Made by a program: the position numbers and the translations under genes | Assembly: GCA_013002995.1 (NCBI GenBank) | Contig: JABDLO010000149.1 | Location: 1-32,671, forward strand | DNA: 32,671 nt | DNA from: Saprospiraceae bacterium | GTDB lineage: Bacteria > Bacteroidota > Bacteroidia > Chitinophagales > Saprospiraceae | Reading direction: 5' to 3' | Shown here: positions 27,501 to 32,671 of the stretch, one piece after another | Position numbering within the stretch: position 1 is the first letter of the stretch | Layout of the letters: every line of letters starts with the position of its first letter | Notes under the pieces: generated by a model | The model's input: only the letters and a program-made list of their open reading frames with translations | Database searches by the model: none | Told to the model about the DNA's origin: nothing

Positions 27501-27859
27501 AGGTAAAGCAGTTTTTACAATTGCAATTAGAGGATTACCAGGAGGGCATCCGTCGCCAGAAAAAAGAAGAGTTACCCTTATCATTGGTGGAGAATGAGGA
27601 TCACATTTACTATGCCAAAGGAGCCATCAATATGTATGCTTTAACTGAATGCATTGGAGAAGATAAGGTCAATCTCGCCTTGCAAAACTTCCTTCAGGAC
27701 TGGCATTCCTTTGATAATCCGGATAAAGCTGATCGATATGCTACCACACGGGATTTGCTCCAATACTTTAAAGAGGTAACATCTCCTGGTGATCACCATG
27801 TCATATCTGACCTGTTCGAACGTGTTGTGAGCATTGATAAAGAAGTCTTGGATTATTAA
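24560..27859 (+). CDS. ABC transporter permease fused to M1-family peptidase
   Basis: This 1099-residue protein has two ABC-2-type permease halves. The first has about six helices in residues 15-255, the second about six in 315-545, and a last helix near 565-590. A periplasmic M1 aminopeptidase-like domain fills about 615-1099. The zinc site is intact: HEVAH (H938, E939, H942) with a third ligand Glu962 in MILETLSQYS, giving HEXXH-x19-E as in other ABC-linked members instead of the classical x18. In place of GxMEN there is IPFSEAIGFI. It works with the ATPase encoded 11 bp upstream. The cargo could be a peptide that is exported and trimmed; that is inference. This fusion is recurrent in Bacteroidota. 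Confidence 0.9.
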   Translation: MWYEILKFEVNYRVKRPETYLFFLFLLLFSLFGVEFVFEGVDLGLVKKNAPIVIAKSMCAITGISLMIVSLIMGVPVLRDFQYNMESLIYVNPISKRDYFLGRFLGSMLVLLFVFSGVLWGMMLGSVMPWINPDEYLSFQLINYVQPFLWVALPIVFFGACVFYVTGALSRNMMVVYTQGIIIFVLFMLTKAVTNETLQALLDPFSLTTLTQASKNWTIAERNTSLIPLAGDMFYNKIFWTFLALGTLVFGYFRLKLNVISGKKSRKQSIHTKEEKPLIRKINKELPVITPEYGIGALGTQLFFNSWFHARSILKQTSFWAIAVCGLIIIVINSVNLGTSYGVDSYPTTYLIIEELQEMSIYFFIIILVFYSAEVMWNEREANLNLIYDSTPSDGFINLAGKFLGLLIIYTILILSFISMGVIFQAMNGYYRFELGVYFSGFFLEVFPFLALYTMVALFFQALLGSKYVGILATLGFFIVNLAISLFGIDHVLVNYGGNALGTYSEMNGYGLFLKPFLWVKTYWFFFGTLLLVVSSVLMVRGSDTGWKQRWKAGFSQAGKPLKLFAFANVILFAGTGSYIFYNTNVLNEFWTDSEQNIYRAEYEKSLKTFEYIPQPLIVDVNLKVDLFPSRRAYDAEGYYMLSNPYEEAIHEIHVQKLIDEHVALESVTFERESTPDHSYAPFYYTIYTLKEPLAPGDSLKMHFKQSYQPAGFESKNENSDVVHNGTFFDYGVFPTLGYRRKYELSDEDIREEYGMDPRKYYAEREDARELSNARSGSDSKGINLDITLSTESPQRAITTGNLVNEWSKDGRNYFHYLSDQDIINFYAIVSAEYEVEKDTWMDSHNTDGEVVGLEIYYHQGHEFNLDRMMESMKQSLEYYSNHFSPYQYKQLRIMEFPRNRQFAQSFPGAIPFSEAIGFIMDIDDDQDVDMVYYITAHEVAHQWWGMQLEAANVSGRNMILETLSQYSAMMVLKEKYGEEKVKQFLQLQLEDYQEGIRRQKKEELPLSLVENEDHIYYAKGAINMYALTECIGEDKVNLALQNFLQDWHSFDNPDKADRYATTRDLLQYFKEVTSPGDHHVISDLFERVVSIDKEVLDY

Positions 27860-27952
27860 ACCTGATTGTCTTTGTAAAAAGAAATGTATTTAGAACTAAT
27901 ACCTTTCTTGAGGCTGTCAAAAAGCAATAGTGTAAAACTTAAACACATTTTT

Positions 27953-28022
27953 ATTTCTCGCAAAGGCGCAAAGGCGCAAAGATTCAAAGCAACTTTGCGA
28001 TCTTGGCGGCTCTGCGAGAAAT
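27953..28022. repeat. Palindromic REP-like element between convergent genes
   Basis: A 70-bp imperfect inverted repeat with perfect 10-bp ends (ATTTCTCGCA and TGCGAGAAAT) lies between the converging ABC-M1 and CPBP genes. The left arm continues as aaggcgcaaaggcgcaaag and the right arm as ctttgcgatcttggcggctc. Such 'CGCAAAGGCGCAAAGG' elements recur between Bacteroidota genes. It could serve as a bidirectional terminator or form a long hairpin in RNA. Confidence 0.75.
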
Positions 28023-28075
28023 CTTTTCGTTCTTTATTTTTAAGATTAGCGTTTTAGTCACAAGAAAATTGAATT

Positions 28076-28762
28076 CTAAGCCGCTGAATACCTCTTCACC
28101 AAATACCATGTCACAATTCCTGGTGTAATCACAGTCTGAAACAGAAAAAAGAATAATTGTGCCCATCCTCCCATTTCAACCGCTTCACCGTCAGGGACAA
28201 ACAATGAATCACCTAGAGGACCGGCAGATAAGAAAACGATGCTGATGACGATCCATCCAAAATGCAATCCCAGAGGAGCATATAACGATTTTGTTTTTGC
28301 GAAAGCATAGGCAAACATCCATCCTCCGGCTCCGGTTAACAGGAAGATATAAATCATGGGGATGATACCTTGACCAAACATTCCATAACTGAACCAATGA
28401 TATATTCCGAATGCAATGGCACCTATAATACAGGCCCTGATTACCCCTATCTTTTTAATCAGGATGTATAATATCGCTCCCCTGAATATCAATTCTTCAA
28501 ATAGTGCAGCCTTAAAGGTCCACCACGCACCATTTAAACCATCCCAGATTCCGTAATCCGGATTGTGTACATAGGTGAAACCACTAAAGTAAGATTGACC
28601 TACCAGGTTGATGGTACATAGAATGGCCATCAATATTAAGCCAATTGAAAACTCTTTTAATCGCCGACCTGTAGGTATTATACCCAGGGCAGTAACCTGT
28701 TCTTTTGAGAAGAACCAAAGAAATAACCATGAAAGAATGAATACGACAATTACACCTAGCAT
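28076..28762 (-). CDS. CPBP-family intramembrane metalloprotease (Abi/CAAX-like)
   Basis: The 228-residue protein has about six to seven membrane segments and the CPBP signatures in order: ALFEELIFRG (E89, E90, R94), FGIYHWFSYG (H122) and PLGLHFGWI (H167). These Glu and His form the glutamate-type intramembrane active site of the Rce1-related family. Some members cleave CAAX proteins or bacteriocin-immunity partners, but the substrate here is unknown. It lies on the minus strand, its 3' end facing the REP element, and no bacteriocin gene is nearby. The ATG at 28762 starts the first helix. Confidence 0.88.
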   Translation of the reverse strand: MLGVIVVFILSWLFLWFFSKEQVTALGIIPTGRRLKEFSIGLILMAILCTINLVGQSYFSGFTYVHNPDYGIWDGLNGAWWTFKAALFEELIFRGAILYILIKKIGVIRACIIGAIAFGIYHWFSYGMFGQGIIPMIYIFLLTGAGGWMFAYAFAKTKSLYAPLGLHFGWIVISIVFLSAGPLGDSLFVPDGEAVEMGGWAQLFFFLFQTVITPGIVTWYLVKRYSAA

Positions 28763-28863
28763 ATTGATTTAAATATATAGTAATTTTTAGCTTACGTCGT
28801 TTTCTTATTTAGAAAGTAGACATAATTACATTTATTAGAGATTAATTACGGTAATTATTAACC

Positions 28864-29769
28864 ATGCTGATACTCACCGGAAATGAAAATAGTGAAAAAC
28901 AAAATTCCATCCTTCTCAAGGACGGAAGAAGACTAGGGTACAAAGAATACGGCGTGAAAGATGGATTTCCGATTATGGGATTACATGGCACACCCGGATC
29001 CAGAATTTGGTTTTCTGGGAATGATCCTACTTCTGTAGAACTGGGCATTAGGTTGATCACCATTGACCGGCCTGGATATGGCCTCTCCGACGAGAAGAAA
29101 GACAGAAAGATCATTGATTTCAATGAAGACATCAATGAGTTGATCCATCAATTGAGGATAACGAGGTTTTCAATTTTTGGTGTTTCCGGGGGAGGGGCTT
29201 ATGCTTTGGCATTTGCTTCGGGTGGTCATGCGCAATTGTTGAAAGTGGGTATGGTGGCTTCGGCATTTGAATTTGAAGGGGGCAATCCTCCTGTTGAGAT
29301 GTGTCGGCCCAATCGGATCGGTTTTTACCTGGCAAAGCGTTTTCCATGGCTGTTGAGATTTAATTATAGGCAACAGAAAAAGTTGCTATATGAAAAACCG
29401 GAGGTCTACCTGGAATCCAGTCAGAAACAAGTGAGTCATTTATGTAAGTCTGACCAGGAAGTGATGCAAAATGAAGCGACACAAAAATCCATGATGTTGC
29501 ACATGAGAGAAGCATTCAGGTCTTCTGCAGTAGAGGCGGTTTCAGAATTGAAGTTGCTGGGCAATCTATGGGGAATTGATTTTTCTGACATCAATGCCCC
29601 GATAGAAGTGTGGCATGGTGAAGCGGATACCCTTTCTCCGATCAATGGATTGAAGAAGTTTATAACCAGGATCCCAAAGTGTAATACCCATTTCCTGAAA
29701 GAAAAGGGGCACTTTCTGGATGAGGATGATGATCTGTGGCGCAAGATTTTGTTATCATTGAAGGATTAG
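28864..29769 (+). CDS. Alpha/beta hydrolase
   Basis: The 301-residue protein has the oxyanion motif LHGTPGSR, strand-4 IDRPGYGLSD, the nucleophile elbow FGVSGGGAYA (Ser108), WHGEADTLSP (Asp255) and KGHFLDED (His283): a full catalytic triad in the usual order. A cap of about 90 residues sits between the elbow and the acid. There is no signal peptide, so it is cytoplasmic. The substrate, an ester or similar, is not predictable. It is divergent from the CPBP protease gene. Confidence 0.88.
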   Translation: MLILTGNENSEKQNSILLKDGRRLGYKEYGVKDGFPIMGLHGTPGSRIWFSGNDPTSVELGIRLITIDRPGYGLSDEKKDRKIIDFNEDINELIHQLRITRFSIFGVSGGGAYALAFASGGHAQLLKVGMVASAFEFEGGNPPVEMCRPNRIGFYLAKRFPWLLRFNYRQQKKLLYEKPEVYLESSQKQVSHLCKSDQEVMQNEATQKSMMLHMREAFRSSAVEAVSELKLLGNLWGIDFSDINAPIEVWHGEADTLSPINGLKKFITRIPKCNTHFLKEKGHFLDEDDDLWRKILLSLKD

Positions 29770-29895
29770 TTATTTGCTTCACATTCACATTGCAGCCCGA
29801 TGTCGTCGATCACATAAGTTATATGGTCTATTAATCACACTTTAATTCTATTAATTGTCCCATATTATTGGTTGAATAATACCTTACCAATTACA

Positions 29896-31029
29896 ATGAA
29901 GTTCTCACTGGTTGTCATGCTGTTGGTTCTGGGACAATGCAGCAATAAAGCTGTTCATACCCAAGACACTTCTGCATCCACTAATTCTATAGGTGTTAAA
30001 CAATTCATATGGACGGATGAATCCAGAACAGATGATTATAACGGGGGAAATAGGATCATCAATGCCAAGGTTTGGTACCCATCCGAAGAAGATGCATCGC
30101 TTGCTGAACCAGCTCTATATTACTTTAAGATTGAAGAAGCTTATCAATCACTCAGCAATTGGTCAGAAGAGGATCTTAAGTCAGTCAATGAGATAAAAAC
30201 AAATTCTTCCCTTAACGCTCCGATAAAAGCATCATCAGATAAATACCCTTTGATCATATTCTCCCCTGGCCTGGGAGGAAACTTAAGCCTTTACTCCTTT
30301 TATGCAGAGTCCCTGGCAGAGCGAGGATACATCGTTATGGGGATCAACCACCTTTACGAAAGTGAGTATGTCATTGACCAAGTCGGAAATACCCATCCTG
30401 TCAATATTACTTTCCATGATAGTCTTAAGACGCTGGATATTCCCGGGCAGATCACTGCTGATCAATACAGGGAAGTAAAAGGGGAACGGCAGAAAGTCCT
30501 GGGAGAGGATATTGTCTTTGGCTTAAATCAGATCTTAAATGATGCCTTTTTCAGGGAGCATTTGGATAAAGATCGGATTGGGGTATTTGGCCATTCCATC
30601 GGTGGTGCCGGGGCCATCTACGCCAATATATTGGATGATCGGATTAAGGCAGTGATTGATCTGGACGGAACACCTCCTTCTCTGGCTTTGGCAAATGGCA
30701 TCTCAGCTCCTTTTTTGTTTGTCGAGGACTTAACGGATTACGAGAACCACCAGGGATATGCCAAGCAACATGCAAGAAGAAATGACTTTTGTGTTAAAAA
30801 CAAAAGTGAATCCTGGAGGATACTCATGGGTGGATCAAGTCACAGCAGTTTTACAGATATGGGATACATTTTTGGTGATGACGAACAAGAAAAAAGACAA
30901 GCACTTAAGTTTTTGAAATTGACATCGGGTTACATGCACTCATTTTTCTCCCACCACTTGAAAGCTGAAGATATGGATCTTGAAGAAATGAAGTCAGACA
31001 GCCTTGAGATCATCTATTTTGCGAAGTAA
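29896..31029 (+). CDS. Secreted PAF-acetylhydrolase-like alpha/beta hydrolase
   Basis: From the ATG at 29896 the 377-residue protein begins with a signal sequence (MKFSLVVMLLVLGQCSNKA) that ends at a Cys, though the -1 Gln makes the lipobox non-standard. A TTG at 29872 would add eight residues and is less likely. The catalytic part has IIFSPGLGGNLSLYSFYAE, RIGVFGHSIGGAGAIYA (nucleophile Ser234), VIDLDGTPPS (Asp257 candidate) and GGSSHSSFTDMG (His), the pattern of the PF03403-type PAF acetylhydrolase/dienelactone-like hydrolases. It would act on short-chain phospholipids or other esters in the periplasm or outer membrane. It is on the same strand as the preceding hydrolase, with a gap of about 125 bp. 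Confidence 0.83.
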   Translation: MKFSLVVMLLVLGQCSNKAVHTQDTSASTNSIGVKQFIWTDESRTDDYNGGNRIINAKVWYPSEEDASLAEPALYYFKIEEAYQSLSNWSEEDLKSVNEIKTNSSLNAPIKASSDKYPLIIFSPGLGGNLSLYSFYAESLAERGYIVMGINHLYESEYVIDQVGNTHPVNITFHDSLKTLDIPGQITADQYREVKGERQKVLGEDIVFGLNQILNDAFFREHLDKDRIGVFGHSIGGAGAIYANILDDRIKAVIDLDGTPPSLALANGISAPFLFVEDLTDYENHQGYAKQHARRNDFCVKNKSESWRILMGGSSHSSFTDMGYIFGDDEQEKRQALKFLKLTSGYMHSFFSHHLKAEDMDLEEMKSDSLEIIYFAK

Positions 31030-31073
31030 GTGATATGATGCATTAGATCATGTCCAATTGGGTATAACAGCAT

Positions 31074-31096
31074 TTCTCTCCTGTTTCGAGAGAGAA
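31074..31096 (+). terminator. Weak hairpin after the hydrolase gene
   Basis: TTCTCTC at 31074-31080 can pair with GAGAGAA at 31090-31096 around a 9-base loop, 45 bp after the hydrolase stop. No T-run follows, so it may only mark a transcript end or the left flank of the Fic module. Confidence 0.3.
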
Positions 31097-31131
31097 CCAA
31101 TTAACGTATAATACTATTGATCGATCGATTA

Positions 31132-31287
31132 AGCTCAACCTGACATCATTTAAGGCTCACTTTTAATCAATGTTGAGCTTTATTTTGTAATTAATTGAGC
31201 TCTATTGCATTTATAGCTCAAAATTATTATATTTGTAGCTCAAATAATGCTCGTTATGAGCTTGAATATAAACAGAACTGAGCTCAA
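31132..31287 (+). promoter_or_regulatory. Operator-like array of eight AGCT-centred motifs, 22-bp spaced
   Basis: AGCT cores, most with one or both arms of TTGAGCTCAA, start at 31132, 31154 (GGCT), 31176, 31198, 31215, 31237, 31259 and 31281. The core-to-core distances are 22, 22, 22, 17, 22, 22 and 22 bp. The last site, CTGAGCTCAA, touches the ATG of the Fic gene. A spacing of 22 bp is close to two helical turns, so a protein would meet all sites on one DNA face, except for the shift of five bases at the fourth step, where the promoter lies. The sequence between cores is not conserved, so this is a site array, not a tandem repeat or a CRISPR array. The N-terminal winged helix of the Fic protein is the obvious candidate binder. 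Confidence 0.8.
31205..31235 (+). promoter_or_regulatory. Bacteroidota-type promoter of the Fic gene
   Basis: TTG at 31205-31207 is separated by 20 bp from TATATTTG at 31228-31235, a full match to TAnnTTTG. Transcription would start near 31241, about 47 bp before the ATG. The -33 element lies in the single 17-bp step of the operator array, one core (31215) lies between the two elements, and the next (31237) is directly after the -7 box, so occupancy of the array would block the promoter. Confidence 0.7.
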
Positions 31288-32325
31288 ATGGATAAGAATG
31301 AACAAATAATACTGGAATACATTTCAAAAAACCCATTAAGTTCTTCAAAGGAAATACATGAAGGAAGTGAGTTAGATATCGGCTATGCAACTGTCAAAAG
31401 AATTCTCAAAAGATTATATGAAAATAACTTCATTGAAATTGAGGGAAAGGGTAGAGGGACAAAATACCTAATAAGTCTTGCTCACTTAATAATTAAACCA
31501 ATAGATATAGATGAATATTTCGAAAAAGAGATAGACGAAAGGGAAATAAAACAGGAATTTGATTTAGGATTAATTCCAAATGTGTTGGGTCATGTAGATT
31601 TATTTTCTCAGCAAGAACTAGACAAACTAGAAGATTTACAGAACACATATACCAATAAAATTAAAGGTCTATCAGATTCACAATATCAGAAGGAACATGA
31701 GAGATTAGCAATAGACTTAAGTTGGAAGTCTTCTCAAATAGAAGGAAACACTTATTCATTGCTGGAGACGGAGAGATTACTTAAAGAACAAGAAACTGCT
31801 GAAGGAAAAAATAAAGACGAGGCCACCATGTTGTTAAATCACAAGGAGGCTTTAGACTTTATAACTGAAAATCCTGATTACCTGGACCCGGTTGAAATTA
31901 GAAGCATAGAAGACATACACAGTATTCTAATCAAGGATCTGGGAGTTGATAGAAATATAAGAACGAGAGGAATAGGTATTACCGGGACAAACTACAGGCC
32001 TTTGGATAATGAATATCAAATCCGTGAAACACTTCAACATATGTGTAACCTGGTAAATTCTAATTCAAATGTGTTCGAAAAATCATTGCTCTTATTGGTC
32101 TTATTGTCTTATATCCAAGCATTTAATGATGGCAACAAACGAACCGCAAGAATTGTAAGCAATGCTTGTCTTATAAATAACAAGTACTGTCCAATTTCAT
32201 TTAGAACAATAAATTCGATTGAATACAAAAAAGCAATGCTGATCTTCTACGAACAAAACAACATTTTTAATTTCAAAAAAATATTCATAGATCAATTTGA
32301 GTTTGCAGTTAAAACTTACTTCTAA
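31288..32325 (+). CDS. Fic-domain protein with N-terminal winged helix and His-to-Gln active-site change
   Basis: Residues 1-63 form a winged helix (EQIILEYISKNPLSSSKEIH, then YATVKRILKRLYENNFIEIE and the wing GKGRGTKYLI). An N-terminal-type inhibitory helix motif S-x3-E-G is at S148-E152-G153 (SSQIEGN), as in class II Fic proteins. The flap region is GITGTNYRPLD. The Fic loop reads QAFNDGNKRTAR at 277-288: all of F, D, G, N, R and R are kept, but the catalytic His of HxFxxGNxRxxR is Gln277. AMP transfer is therefore doubtful, and a DNA-binding role is likelier. The gene is richer in A and T than its neighbours and follows a dedicated operator array, both consistent with transfer as a unit. 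Confidence 0.88.
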   Translation: MDKNEQIILEYISKNPLSSSKEIHEGSELDIGYATVKRILKRLYENNFIEIEGKGRGTKYLISLAHLIIKPIDIDEYFEKEIDEREIKQEFDLGLIPNVLGHVDLFSQQELDKLEDLQNTYTNKIKGLSDSQYQKEHERLAIDLSWKSSQIEGNTYSLLETERLLKEQETAEGKNKDEATMLLNHKEALDFITENPDYLDPVEIRSIEDIHSILIKDLGVDRNIRTRGIGITGTNYRPLDNEYQIRETLQHMCNLVNSNSNVFEKSLLLLVLLSYIQAFNDGNKRTARIVSNACLINNKYCPISFRTINSIEYKKAMLIFYEQNNIFNFKKIFIDQFEFAVKTYF

Positions 32326-32353
32326 CAAAAATAAACGACATATAAAAAGTAGT

Positions 32354-32482
32354 GTGGTCATCCCTGGACTAAATGTAAGCATCGTCATCACAGCCATCAA
32401 TTACAACAACCGGAATGCCCACAATTATGCTTAAGAATTGATATCAAAATACATCATCCCGAGTATAGAGGAGTCCAGGTGA
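32354..32482 (+). pseudogene. C-terminal remnant of a serine hydrolase (beta-lactamase family)
   Basis: One frame downstream of the Fic gene reads VVIPGLNVSIVITAINYNNR, then NAHNYA, an in-frame TAA at 32432-32434, and continues in the same frame as ELISKYIIPSIEESR to a TGA at 32480-32482. This is the usual end of class C beta-lactamase-related serine hydrolases, where a V-I-P-x-L-N-x-x-V-V-x-T strand is followed by N-Y-N and a last helix of the type L-x-x-Y-I-I-P-x-I. The catalytic parts (SxxK, YxN) are absent and the frame is broken, so it is a relic. The missing 5' part is not found upstream of the Fic gene. Confidence 0.6.
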
Positions 32483-32529
32483 TCTAAATCATTCTGATAC
32501 AATTGGAACTTGTTTTTATAACCACTACA

Positions 32530-32624
32530 TTAGTCTTAAAGACTAAAGACTAAAGACTAAAGACTAAAGACTAAAGACTAAAGACTAAAGACTAAAGACT
32601 AAAAACTAAAGGCTAAAGGCTAAT
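32530..32624. repeat. 7-bp tandem repeat (GACTAAA)n with a hairpin head
   Basis: GACTAAA is repeated nine times without error from 32541 to 32603, followed by AACTAAA, GGCTAAA and GGCTAAT to 32624. Directly before it, TTAGTCT (32530-32536) is the reverse complement of AGACTAA (32540-32546), giving a seven-pair stem with a three-base loop. Unit length is not a multiple of three and no coding frame covers it. The rest of the gap to the window end shows no gene. Confidence 0.9.
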
Positions 32625-32671
32625 TAAGGGGTGTTAGGTATGAAGTGTAATTCTATTATGGAGGATAAAAC

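Noticed and set aside
28842-29373. Minus-strand open frames opposite the alpha/beta hydrolase gene
   Set aside because: The plus-strand gene has a complete catalytic triad; the opposite frames have low-complexity products without family features.
31132-31287. The 22-bp spaced array as a CRISPR or tandem repeat
   Set aside because: Only the 4-10 bp cores are conserved, units lack a common repeat of CRISPR length, and one step is 17 bp at the promoter; an operator array fits better.
32197-32400. 67-codon minus-strand frame across the end of the Fic gene
   Set aside because: It overlaps the Fic C-terminus and the serine hydrolase relic in opposite sense and has no domain.
1-32671. tRNA, rRNA or riboswitch genes
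   Set aside because: I looked through the intergenic stretches and saw no cloverleaf, rRNA or riboswitch-like core; most gaps are under 250 bp.

Overview
The window reads as chromosomal DNA of a Bacteroidota member, probably Cytophagia-like and free-living. Reasons: it is AT-rich, Shine-Dalgarno sequences are scarce, and two clear promoters have the Bacteroidota form (TTG, about 20 bp, TAnnTTTG). Several families typical of the phylum are present: a DUF6090 protein, a LytS/LytTR pair, an ABC permease fused to an M1 peptidase, and a winged-helix regulator coupled to a small membrane protein. Repeats of the 'cacggaggcacagagg' and 'cgcaaaggcgcaaagg' types lie between genes. There is no rRNA, tRNA, CRISPR array or intact transposon.

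Layout. 1-2491: the tail of an unidentified gene, a GrpB-family protein, an exported amidohydrolase and the 23S rRNA pseudouridine synthase RluF. 2597-10335: a compact surface-glycan locus with a polyprenyl-phosphate-type GT2, a GT4, a Wzx-like flippase, a large YfhO-like membrane protein, a sulfotransferase and an aldo/keto reductase. 10448-21079: a mixed run with a RibD/DHFR-like reductase, a retropepsin-like lipoprotein, two small membrane proteins with a coupled winged-helix regulator, two membrane-anchored class III nucleotide cyclases, an alkaline phosphatase, a DUF6090 protein, an exported amidohydrolase, a methyltransferase and a DUF1059-like protein. 21099-21508: a cluster of REP-like repeats.

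21531-27859: a small VanZ-like membrane protein, then a LytTR response regulator/LytS-type kinase operon transcribed divergently from an ABC ATPase and its 1099-residue permease-M1 peptidase partner. The arrangement suggests a sensor pair controlling an envelope export or proteolysis machine. 27860-31029: a second palindromic repeat, a CPBP intramembrane protease and two alpha/beta hydrolases.

31030-32671 is the most unusual part. A Fic-domain gene with an N-terminal winged helix and a Gln where the catalytic His should be is preceded by eight AGCT-centred motifs. Their spacing is 22,22,22,17,22,22,22 bp, and the 17-bp step coincides with a Bacteroidota promoter. Just after the gene lies the broken C-terminal end of a serine hydrolase (beta-lactamase family) gene, and then a 7-bp tandem repeat. 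This looks like a mobile, self-regulated Fic module that displaced an older gene.
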